64,000 bases of DNA from Nocardia tengchongensis (GTDB lineage: Bacteria > Actinomycetota > Actinomycetes > Mycobacteriales > Mycobacteriaceae), in the NCBI RefSeq assembly GCF_018362975.1, contig NZ_CP074371.1, positions 2,418,001-2,482,000 on the forward strand, given 5' to 3'. The notes beneath the pieces are model-generated. The model had not been told where the DNA came from. It saw only the letters and a program-made list of their open reading frames with translations, and searched no databases. Position 1 is the first letter of the stretch, and the number at the start of each line of letters is the position of its first letter. Below, piece by piece: positions 36,977 through 48,131 of this stretch. Made by a program: the position numbers and the translations under genes.

Positions 36977-38505
36977 TTCGCGGCAGCCCCGTCCGTGGAC
37001 GCGGCGGCATCGGCGGTCGCCCCGGGCGCGGAGCCCGGAGTGCCTGCGGGCGTGGAACCTCCGACCGACCCGGTTACGGCACCGGGGGTGTGGGCGGGCG
37101 CGGCACCACGGGTGGCCGCGAGCGCGGAATCTGTGGCGGGCGTCGCGTCCGGCATCAGGATGGTGTGGGTGGCGGGCGGTTCGGGCGTGCCGCCGCGCAT
37201 TTTCGCGATCAGTTGCGCGAGCATGGCGGCCTGGTCCTCGAGCCGCTGCCGGTATTTGTCGAGGGCCAGGCAGACCAGGCCGTCGTCGCCGGCGGCGAGC
37301 AGTTCCCCGATCTCGTGCGCGGGCATGTCGACCAGTTCCAGCTGGTGGATCAGCGTGGCCTCGGGCACCTTCGCGTCGGCGTACTCGCGCAGCGGCCGTC
37401 CGGTGAGGCCGTTCTCGACCGCGTAGTCGTCGGGCAGCGCGTAGTGCAGGTGCCGCAGGGCCGCGCGCTCACGCGGGTCGGGGCGGGCTGCGGGCCGGTG
37501 GGCGGCGAGCAGCCGCGCTATCTCGGCCTCGCGTTCGACGTCGAGCAGGTCGCGGTCGGCCATCCACTCGTCGTCGAACACGGTGTCCAGGTACTTCTCG
37601 CCGTCATCGTTGATGATCACGAGAACGGTGGAGTGGCACGGGAATTCGTCGATCCGGGTGAGCGCCGCGTACACCGAGCTGCCGGAGGATCCGCCGATCA
37701 GCAGCCCCAGTTCCGAGGCCAGCGCGCGGGTGGTGGCGAAGGCGTTCACGTCGGAGACCTTCACCCGGTCCCGCTCCTCGATCAGGTGCAGATCCTGATC
37801 CACGTGCACCCCGGGTTCCGCGCCGATCGGCGTGCCGGTGCCGGACTGCCAGTAGTCGTGCCCGGGCCCGCCGAAGGCGATCGACCCCTCCGGCTCGACC
37901 CCGATCAACCGCGGATCGCAGCCCCTCTCCCGCAGCCCGCGCGCGGTCCCGAACAGCGATCCGCCGGTGCCCACCGCCGCCACCAGCACGTCGACGTGGC
38001 CGAGGTCGGCCACCAATTCCCCGGCCAGCGCGACATATCCGACGCCATTGGCGGGATTGGCGTGCTGCGCCGGGAAGTACGCGCCCAGCTGCGCCGCCAG
38101 CTCCGCGGCGCGTTCCTCGCGCGCGGAGGTCGACAGCCCGTCGTCACCGTCGTCGGACACGAATTCGAGCACCGTGCCCATCGCCCGCATGGCGTTCAGC
38201 TTGGCCTTGCAGGCGTGATTGTCGACCACCGCGGTGAACCGGTACCCGCGTTCGCGCGCCACCACCGCCAGCCCCAAACCCGTGTTCCCGGAGGTCGATT
38301 CGACGATGTGCCCGCCCGGCCGCAGCAGCCCGCGCCGTTCCGCGTCCAGCACCATGGCCCGGGCCATCCGGATCTTGGCGGTCCCGGTCGGGTTCATGGT
38401 CTCGAGCTTGAGGAACAGCCGCGTCCCCGTGATCGGGCTGACGGCCAGCTCGAACAGCGGTGTCCGTCCGATGAGCTCGGACACGCGCCTGGCGATAACC
38501 GGCAT
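36973..38505 (-). CDS. PLP-dependent cysteine synthase-family enzyme, SbnA-like, with C-terminal extension
   Basis: A fold-type II PLP enzyme of 510 residues. By homology with SbnA it would join O-phosphoserine and glutamate to N-(1-amino-1-carboxy-2-ethyl)-glutamate, the precursor of L-2,3-diaminopropionate. Visible sites are GTAKIRMARA with the PLP Lys (residue 44), STSGNTG (70-76), AVGTGGSLFG (about 177-186) and GGSSGS (271-276). The catalytic part ends near residue 325 (KYLDTVFDDEWM). SbnA is about 326 residues; the extra 180 here hold a helical domain (LIHQLELVDMPAHEIGELLAAGDDG) and an Ala/Pro/Thr-rich tail. GAGGAG lies upstream of ATG 38505. Confidence 0.88.
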   Translation of the reverse strand: MPVIARRVSELIGRTPLFELAVSPITGTRLFLKLETMNPTGTAKIRMARAMVLDAERRGLLRPGGHIVESTSGNTGLGLAVVARERGYRFTAVVDNHACKAKLNAMRAMGTVLEFVSDDGDDGLSTSAREERAAELAAQLGAYFPAQHANPANGVGYVALAGELVADLGHVDVLVAAVGTGGSLFGTARGLRERGCDPRLIGVEPEGSIAFGGPGHDYWQSGTGTPIGAEPGVHVDQDLHLIEERDRVKVSDVNAFATTRALASELGLLIGGSSGSSVYAALTRIDEFPCHSTVLVIINDDGEKYLDTVFDDEWMADRDLLDVEREAEIARLLAAHRPAARPDPRERAALRHLHYALPDDYAVENGLTGRPLREYADAKVPEATLIHQLELVDMPAHEIGELLAAGDDGLVCLALDKYRQRLEDQAAMLAQLIAKMRGGTPEPPATHTILMPDATPATDSALAATRGAAPAHTPGAVTGSVGGSTPAGTPGSAPGATADAAASTDGAAAK

Positions 38506-38564
38506 CGAGTATTTCTCCTCGGGAAAGTCGATGGAGCGTGGAGCGGGCGGTGAGCGCGAACCGT

Positions 38565-39975
38565 TCAGATGGTGAAGTCGTCGGTGTCGAGGTTCCAATC
38601 GAATTGTCGTCCATCCGGCGAGCTTCGCAAGACTACCTTCGGCGGAATGGGCAACTCGTGGAATGGCGACTCGTTGCTGTCCATCTGATAACCGGCGGTA
38701 TTCGGGTAAATCAGCAGATCCTCGGTGGTCGCGGGCCGCGGAAACGGGATTCGACGCCAACTGAGCATGTCTTCTTCGAGACAAGTCGAGCCGCCGACAC
38801 AGGTCGGAGTGACGTCGCCCGGGCGTTTCGGCCACAGCACGGGATCAGGCAGATACTCGCTGTCGAACCATTGTTCGGACAGGCTGAGGCTGCTGCCGTT
38901 GACGGTGAGGATGTCGTAGGGCTGACCGTGCGCGATACGGGTTTTGACGCCCTGGATCCGGAATACCGTGCTGCCCGCACCGTCGAGGAGCGCGCGTCCG
39001 GGCTCGACCGCCAGCCGAATTCCGGCAGCCCGGAGCTTTTCCGTCAGGTTGCCGTGACGCAGGACGGCGGCGAGCATGCCCGGTCCGGGGACCGGGAAGT
39101 GATAGGGGTAATAGGAGTCGACCTTGGGTTCGCGACAGCCGTGGAACCACATCGGATTCGCCTGCGCGCAAAAGGTTTTCCAGGCGTCCTCGGGAACGTA
39201 GTCCACGCCGAAGCCGCCGCCGATCGAGATGGTGGCGGCGGGATGGCCGAGGTCGCGGCGGCGCGACGCACTTCTCGATCAGCTTGGCGGCCTGGTCCGC
39301 CCGGGCGGCCGCGTTGTAGCCGCTGAGATGAAAGCTGAACCCCTCCAGGCGAATCGACGCCCGCGCGGCGAGCCGGACGGCGTCGTCGAGCTCGGTCTCC
39401 GTCATTCCGAAGCGGCTGCTGGAACCATCCGGCAGGACCCGCAGCACGATGCGGGCGGAGCGGTCGATGGTGGCGAGCCGGCCGAGTTCGGCCGCGGTGT
39501 CGATGGCGATCACGGCGTTCTCTCGTGCGGCCAGCGCCAGCAGCTGATCGGATTTGGCGGGTCCGGTCACCATCAGATCCGCTCCGGCGATGCCTCCGGC
39601 CCGGGCGCTCTTCAGCTCGCCGACGCTCGCGACGTCGACGCCCGCACCGGCCGCGAGGCAGGCGGCAATGACACACGGGGATTTGTTGGCCTTCTTGCCG
39701 TAGTAGATGGACCCTGTCAATCCGCTGTTGCTGAATACGGTTCGAAATGCCTGGATGTTCTCGATGATCCGCGCCGGATACATGACGTGAAATGGTCCGT
39801 CGACCTCCGTCGCGATCTTCTGCAGCGCGTCACCGTCCAGCAGCCGGTTCTCCCATTCGAGCCGGTGGGCCGGCATCGGCGCCGCGGTTATCTCGCCGAT
39901 GTCGCGAGCCGGGGTGTCGATCGTGCGAACGGGGGTGTCGATAGTGGAGGGGGCGGCTTCCGCGTGGTGCTCCAT
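38565..39975 (-). CDS. Y4yA-family PLP-dependent enzyme (fold type III), frameshifted as given
   Basis: An alanine racemase/decarboxylase-fold PLP enzyme of the Y4yA family, related to diaminopimelate and ornithine decarboxylases. The N-terminal barrel shows YYGKKANKSP with the PLP Lys near residue 95, GAGVDVASVGELKSA, and GFSFHLSG. The frame breaks near 39260: KCVAPPRPRPS becomes RRDLGHPAATISIGGGFGVDYVPED in the other frame, a one-base loss in CGCCGCCG. The C-terminal part has the Y4yA hallmarks PTCVGGSTCLEEDML and LLIYPNTAGYQMDSNESPFHELPIPPKV. It would be about 470 residues. A decarboxylase role like SbnH is possible but not shown. Confidence 0.83.
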
Positions 39976-40137
39976 CTTCCCTTTCAGTGGCCGTGAGGGC
40001 GGTGATAGCCAACATGCATGACTGTGTCAGTGCGAATCTAGACTCAAATGATGAGTGGGTAATGGTTTTGACCAATGTCCGAAATAGCCGTTTCGGCCGG
40101 ATTTCTTTCGCGAATCCGTTCGATTAAGCCGGGCAGG

Positions 40138-41126
40138 TCAATCCCAGAGCGAAACCTCGGTGCCGCGCCCTTCGGCGATCGCGCGATTGGCCAGCGCGTG
40201 CGCGACGGCGATATCGGTCAACACCAAGCCGCTGTTGTAGACGAAAATCCGTTCGTCGTCATTGCTCCGGCCGACGGCCCGATGACCCAGAATCTGGGGT
40301 AGCTCGGCGTCGACCCCGCGTAGTCGGCCGTCCGGGCCCGCCATGTCGGTTCCGGTCAGGGCCATCTGCTCGGCGCTGGTGGCGATCACGCGATCGGCCT
40401 CGACCAGGGTGGACGGCGCCAGACCGTAGCCGACCAGCACTACGGTCGAGCCGGGCGCCAGATCCCCGGCCTCGATGGCGACCCGGGTGCCCGGGCCCGC
40501 GGTGGCCAGGATGACGTCCGCGTCGCGCGCGGCCGCGTTCGGTTCGCTCACGATCTCCAGTTCCGCGTGCGGATGATGGTGCAGCAGTTGCTGATGCACG
40601 GCCGCCAGCCCCTCGGGGTGAGTGCCGAAGAGCATCAGCCGGTTCAGGTTCGGGTTCGCCGCCAATAGGTGGGGTAGCGCGTTGCGCCCTGGGTGCCGGT
40701 GCCGATCAGCAGTGCGCTGCGCGCTCCGGGCCGGACGCATTCGCGCACCAGCAGGGCCGAGACCGCCGGGGTGCGCAGCGCGCCGACCCGGGCGCAATCC
40801 ATCAGGGCGATGGGCGAGCCGGTGGCGTCGTCGTAGAGGGAGATGGTGGTGAAGTACTTCTTGTTGGAGCGGTCGTGGTGTGGATCGAACTTGTAGCTGG
40901 TCTTCATCGCCACCACCCGGCGCCGGCCGTCACGCCCCAGCATGGCGTACGCGACCGACCAGCCGTCGGGGTGCGCCACGCTGAGCTTGCGCGGGTTGTC
41001 CGAATCACCGCCCGCCAGTGCGAGATACGCGTCCTCGACCGCGCGCACCACCTCGGCCGGGCTGATCGGGACGTCCGCGAGATCGCTGCGGCTGAGTACT
41101 CGGAGCGGGGTGGGGCGGTAGTTCAC
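40138..41126 (-). CDS. Ornithine cyclodeaminase/mu-crystallin family (SbnB-like), frameshifted as given
   Basis: An NAD-dependent enzyme which, by homology with SbnB, would oxidatively release L-2,3-diaminopropionate and 2-oxoglutarate from the SbnA product. The start GTG 41126 overlaps the dioxygenase stop (GTGA). N-terminal part: LRVLSRSDLADVPIS, MKTSYKFDPHHDRSNKKYFTTISLYD, ARVGALRTPAVSALLVREC and the Rossmann GTGTQG. The frame breaks near 40692, then NALPHLLAANPNLNRLMLFGTH, VILATAGPGTRVAIEAGDLAPGSTVVLVGYG and VYNSGLVLTDIAVAHALANRAI. A single missing base restores about 330 residues. Confidence 0.85.
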
Positions 41127-42184
41127 GGGTGCTGTCCTCGGGTCGTGCTGAAGGGTGCGACGACGCGCTGGCCGTAGCCGTCCTCGGCGGATTCGCCGAC
41201 CGCGCGACGGCGTTGCGGCAGGCGGATGTTGACTCGCTTGAGCCAGCGGTCGGTGCCGTCGTAGCGCGGGGTGAACGGCACCCGCCCGTGCACCACCACG
41301 TCATTGTCCACCAGTAGTAGCTCGCCGGGAGCCAAAGCGGTGGTGCGACTGACCCTTTCCAGTTCACCGGCCAAATGCTGGTAGGCGCAGCGGAATTGGT
41401 CGTCGGCGCGGTCGAGCGGGGTGTAGGCGGGGTCGAAACGCAGTGTCGGTCCGTCGGGGTCGGCGCCGACGGTGGGGACGGGCGGCGCGGTCGAGTCGTC
41501 GAAGCCGTCGCCGTAGGAGATGTCGGGCAGGATCGGCAGCCGGGCGGTGCGCAGCAGCTTCCATTGCGCCGCATCGAGTTCCACCTGCCGGATCGAGGAC
41601 ACCGTGGTCGCGACCCGGTCCGGATTGCGCAGGCAGCCGAGCATCAGCAGGTTGGCGCGTCCGGGGTGGAAGGCGTCCTCGGTGTGCGGGCTGAGCAGCG
41701 TGGTGCTGCTGGCCCCCGACTGTTCGTGTTCGTGCCCGGGGGTCGGCAGGATGTTGTTGACCAGCCGCCCGGCCTGCTGGCCCTGCCAGCCGAACGGCTC
41801 ACCGGCGCAGCGCGCCAGCAGCAGCAGCGCGATGTCGAGTTCGAGCGAGGTGGACCGCCGCGCCCGGTCTCCGGCCCAGGCGGCGGCCTCCTCCCAGTTG
41901 AACGGGGTCGGTCCGAGCGCGTCCTCGACGACCGGTAGCCGGCTGATCACCGCGACGCCGGCCGCGGTGGCGGGCGGGCGCATGGCCTCGTGCACGACGT
42001 CGGGCAACCTGCCGTATTTGGCGTCGATGTGGCGCAACAGGACCGGATGCGAGAGGGTGGCTGCGATCTCGGGCGTGGCTCCCACTGTGACGGCGATCTC
42101 AGCCGCAAGGTAGTGGATGGCTCGGGTCGCGGATTCCGGCAGGTCGCGCCGTTCGATCGGGTCGAGCTTTTCGTGGTGGAGCAT
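41123..42184 (-). CDS. Fe(II)/2-oxoglutarate oxygenase, VioC/clavaminate synthase-like
   Basis: A TauD-fold oxygenase (about 353 residues) that probably hydroxylates an amino acid. VioC is an arginine 3-hydroxylase, and this protein shows its characteristic blocks: LSPHTEDAFHPGRANLL with the His-x-Glu iron ligands (about His167, Glu169), and VVVHGRVPFTPRYDGTDRWLKRVNIR with the distal His (about 299) and the 2-oxoglutarate-binding Arg. ATG 42184 is used; GTG 42211 with AGGAAGG eleven bases away is an alternative. The frame to 42286 would start almost at the -10. First gene of the operon. Substrate unknown. Confidence 0.85.
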   Translation of the reverse strand: MLHHEKLDPIERRDLPESATRAIHYLAAEIAVTVGATPEIAATLSHPVLLRHIDAKYGRLPDVVHEAMRPPATAAGVAVISRLPVVEDALGPTPFNWEEAAAWAGDRARRSTSLELDIALLLLARCAGEPFGWQGQQAGRLVNNILPTPGHEHEQSGASSTTLLSPHTEDAFHPGRANLLMLGCLRNPDRVATTVSSIRQVELDAAQWKLLRTARLPILPDISYGDGFDDSTAPPVPTVGADPDGPTLRFDPAYTPLDRADDQFRCAYQHLAGELERVSRTTALAPGELLLVDNDVVVHGRVPFTPRYDGTDRWLKRVNIRLPQRRRAVGESAEDGYGQRVVAPFSTTRGQHP

Positions 42185-42268
42185 ATTACGTTCGGAGAGA
42201 ACGCTTTTCACCAAGGGGAGGGCCTTCCTGGCGTGGGCGGTGGCATGGTGATCTCGGCTCGACCGATG

Positions 42269-42308
42269 ACGGTATTGCCCCCGCATTAATTTGGCAAGGC
42301 TTACCTAA
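42269..42308 (-). promoter_or_regulatory. Iron box (IdeR/DmdR-like) over a sigma70-like promoter
   Basis: On the minus strand, 42308-42290 reads TTAGGTAAGCCTTGCCAAA, matching the 19-bp iron box TTAGGTTAGGCTAACCTAA at 14 of 19 positions; the arms are 7/9 symmetric. TTGCCA inside it (42297-42292) is a -35, followed by exactly 17 bases and TACCGT (42274-42269, TAnnnT) as -10. A repressor on this site would cover the -35. It lies 85 bases before ATG 42184. Confidence 0.7.
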
Positions 42309-42423
42309 CGGTGTGTCGTAGAAATAGCGAACAGGTATAGGATTCCCGCGCGGAGGGTAATCGAATCGGCCTCGTTCTCCCGAACCGCGTTGACGTTTCT
42401 CGCCTCTGCCCCGATCCATCTGG

Positions 42424-45649
<3,226 letters not shown>

Positions 45650-45700
45650 CATAGTCGAAGGCTGAGAATTCCAACGATCAGCTGAGTTTCGAGGTGTGAG

Positions 45701-46384
45701 ATGACGGAGCGACGGGTGCGCGGTACCAGTCCGGCAGGACGAAGTGACCGGCGCCCGTCGCGATCCGCCAGGTCCAAGACCACCTCGGGCGGGAAGCGGG
45801 CCGAAACCGCCACCGCCGCATCGAAGTCCGGCGCGGGCCCGAAAACCGCGGCCAAGGCTCGCGCCACGGCCGGTCAGGGGACCGCCAAGCGCCGCGCCGC
45901 GGCCGCCAAAGCCGAACGGCACGAACGCAAGATCCTGGGCCTGTCCACCGGCCGCGCGGTCCTGCTGGCCGCCGTGCTGGCGGGCCTCGCGCTCACCCTG
46001 GCGGTGCCGCTGCGCACGTACTTCACCCAGCGCGCCGACGCCGCCGAACTGGCCACCCAGCATCGTCAGCTGGAAGAGGACGTCACGGTGCTGCGTGATC
46101 GCCGTGCCCAGCAACAGGATCCGAACTACATCAAGGCCGAGGCCCGGGACCGGCTGCGCCTGGTGATGCCGGGGGACACCCCCTACATCGTGCAGATCCC
46201 CGAGATCGAGCAACCGGCCATCCCGACCCAGCCCGCCAAACCGCGGCAGCCCGACCCCTGGTACACGCAGGTGTGGCACAGCATTTCGTCGCCGCAACCC
46301 GTCGTCGCCGCCCCCGCCCCCGCCCCACCCGCCCCGGCGCCCCCGCCGCCAGCAGTACCGTCCGAGGAAGGACCCCCCAGGTGA
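45701..46384 (+). CDS. Septum formation initiator family protein (FtsB/DivIC-like)
   Basis: A 227-residue bitopic cell-division protein matching the place of Rv1024. A long basic Ala/Lys/Arg-rich cytoplasmic part (residues 1-78) precedes one membrane helix (AVLLAAVLAGLALTLAVPLR, about 86-105), then a short coiled coil (RADAAELATQHRQLEEDVTVLRDRR) and the DivIC signature DPNYIKAEARDRLRLVMPGDTPY. The tail is Pro/Ala-rich, unlike short FtsB. ATG 45701 is 51 bases past the eno stop. A degraded fragment of its start occurs at 44507 and belongs to the assembly artefact. TGA overlaps the DUF501 GTG. Confidence 0.93.
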   Translation: MTERRVRGTSPAGRSDRRPSRSARSKTTSGGKRAETATAASKSGAGPKTAAKARATAGQGTAKRRAAAAKAERHERKILGLSTGRAVLLAAVLAGLALTLAVPLRTYFTQRADAAELATQHRQLEEDVTVLRDRRAQQQDPNYIKAEARDRLRLVMPGDTPYIVQIPEIEQPAIPTQPAKPRQPDPWYTQVWHSISSPQPVVAAPAPAPPAPAPPPPAVPSEEGPPR

Positions 46385-46929
46385 CCGCAGCCGAGAACGA
46401 ACCCAGCGAGCGCGATCTCGCGATCGTCGCCGAGCAACTGGGCCGGGCTCCGCGCGGCGTGCTCGCCATCGCGTACCACACCCCGGACGGCCTGCCCGCG
46501 GTCGTGAAGACCGCGCCCAAGCTGCCCGACGGCACCCCCTTCCCGACGCTCTACTACCTCACCGACCCGCGCCTCACCGCCGAGGCCAGCCGGCTCGAGA
46601 CCACCGGCCTGATGCGCGACATGTCCGAACGCCTCACCCGCGATCCGGAACTGGCCGCCGCCTACCGCGCCGCCTACGACAGCTACCTGTCCGAGCGCAA
46701 CGCCATCGAGGACCTGGGCACCGACTTCGCCGGCGGCGGCATGCCCGACCGGGTGAAGTGCCTGCACGTCCTGATCGCCCACTCCCTGGCCAAGGGCCCG
46801 GGTCTCAACACCCTCGGTGACGAGGCCGTCGCCCTGGCCGCCGAACACGGACTGCGCGGCACCGCCATCCCTGCCGACTGGCCGAAATACGAGCAGTACC
46901 GCACCGATTCGGAGACCGGCGAGGCCTGA
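46381..46929 (+). CDS. DUF501 protein
   Basis: A 182-residue protein matching Rv1025. GTG 46381 overlaps the FtsB-like stop by four bases (GTGA). Motifs: QLGRAPRGVLAIAYHTPDGLPAVVKTAPKLPDGTPFPTLYYLTDPRL, here read in blocks, and MPDRVKCLHVLIAHSLAKGPGLNTLGDEAV, the conserved CLHxLxAHxLAxGxGxNPxG region of DUF501. The family has no known function but is fixed between the FtsB-like gene and ppx. No membrane segment. Confidence 0.93.
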   Translation: MTAAENEPSERDLAIVAEQLGRAPRGVLAIAYHTPDGLPAVVKTAPKLPDGTPFPTLYYLTDPRLTAEASRLETTGLMRDMSERLTRDPELAAAYRAAYDSYLSERNAIEDLGTDFAGGGMPDRVKCLHVLIAHSLAKGPGLNTLGDEAVALAAEHGLRGTAIPADWPKYEQYRTDSETGEA

Positions 46930-46980
46930 CCCCGGGTCCGGCGAGATCTGTTCAGAACCAGTCGAATTCAGAGGTCAGTC

Positions 46981-47997
46981 ATGAGCAACGCGGAATTCGC
47001 CCAGAGCTCGGCGACGGACGGCCGCCCGGCGGCTGCCGGACACGAGCGGATCGCGGCGATCGACTGCGGTACCAACTCCATTCGCCTGCTGATCGCCGAC
47101 GCCACCCATGACGACGCGGGCACGCCCCGGCTGACCGACGTGCATCGGGAGATGCGGATCGTGCGACTGGGCCAGGGCGTGGATGCCACCGGCGCGCTGA
47201 ATCCCGAAGCGATCGAACGCACTCGGGTGGCGTTGCGCGACTACGTGGACCTGATGCTGAAATACGGCGTGACGCGGGTGCGCATGGTCGCCACCTCGGC
47301 CACCCGCGACGCGTCCAACCGCGAGGACTTCTTCACCATGACCGGCGAGGAGCTGGGCCGGGTGGTGGCCGGAGCGCAGGCCGAGGTCATCACCGGTGAC
47401 GAGGAGGCCCGGCTGTCGTTCGCGGGCGCGGTCGGGGAACTGTCCAGTGCCGCCGGTCCTTTCGTAGTGGTCGATCTGGGCGGCGGCTCCACCGAGGTGG
47501 TGCTGGGCGACGCCAACGGCGTGCAGTCGGCCTACTCCGCCGACATCGGCTGCGTGCGCATCACCGAGCGCTGCCTGCACGGCAATCCGCCCACCCGCGA
47601 AGAGGTCGCGGCTGCGCGCTTCTTCGCCTCCGAGCGGCTGGCGCAGGCCTTCGGTGTGGTGCCGGTGGAGCGGGCGCACACCTGGGTGGGTGTGGCCGGG
47701 ACCATGACCACCATCGCGGCCGTCGCGCTGGATCTGCCCGAATACGATTCGGAGCGAGTGCATCTCACCCGGCTGCCGCTGTCGGAACTGCGCGCGGTGT
47801 GCGATCGGCTGATCGGTATGAACCACGACCAGCGGGCCGCGCTCGGGCCGATGCACCCGGGCCGGGTGGATGTGATCGGCGGTGGCGCGGTGGTTGCCGA
47901 GGTGCTGGCCGATGAGCTGGCCCGGCGCGCCGGGATCGGTGAGCTGATCGTCAGTGAGCACGACATCCTGGACGGAATCGCGCTTTCGATTGCCTGA
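46981..47997 (+). CDS. Exopolyphosphatase / GppA family (Ppx, Rv1026-like)
   Basis: A 338-residue sugar kinase/Hsp70-superfamily phosphatase acting on polyphosphate or (p)ppGpp. It shows IAAIDCGTNSIRLLIAD (phosphate 1), VVVDLGGGSTEVVLG (phosphate 2), MVATSATRDASNREDF and GVAGTMTTIAAVAL, then RVDVIGGGAVVAEVL near the end. It is the short form without a C-terminal HD domain. In H37Rv, Rv1026 is mainly a polyphosphatase. It follows DUF501 by 51 bases, codirectional. Confidence 0.92.
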   Translation: MSNAEFAQSSATDGRPAAAGHERIAAIDCGTNSIRLLIADATHDDAGTPRLTDVHREMRIVRLGQGVDATGALNPEAIERTRVALRDYVDLMLKYGVTRVRMVATSATRDASNREDFFTMTGEELGRVVAGAQAEVITGDEEARLSFAGAVGELSSAAGPFVVVDLGGGSTEVVLGDANGVQSAYSADIGCVRITERCLHGNPPTREEVAAARFFASERLAQAFGVVPVERAHTWVGVAGTMTTIAAVALDLPEYDSERVHLTRLPLSELRAVCDRLIGMNHDQRAALGPMHPGRVDVIGGGAVVAEVLADELARRAGIGELIVSEHDILDGIALSIA

Positions 47998-48131
47998 TAA
48001 GGCCATTCATCGTGCGCGTTCGAGGACGTTTGCCCGATGCCCGGATCAGTGTGTACATCCCCTGGGAAAATGTGACATAGGTTAACCCCTGAGGTTGCTG
48101 TCAGATTGCCCTATATGGGAGGGTCTCGGGT

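Noticed and set aside
35567..37426. Long open frame opposite the MATE gene and the SbnA-like tail
   Set aside because: Gln/His/Arg-rich shadow; the minus-strand genes carry clear family motifs.
37090..38553. 487-residue open frame opposite the SbnA-like gene
   Set aside because: Antisense shadow; the SbnA-like protein shows PLP motifs in order and overlaps its neighbour as an operon gene should.
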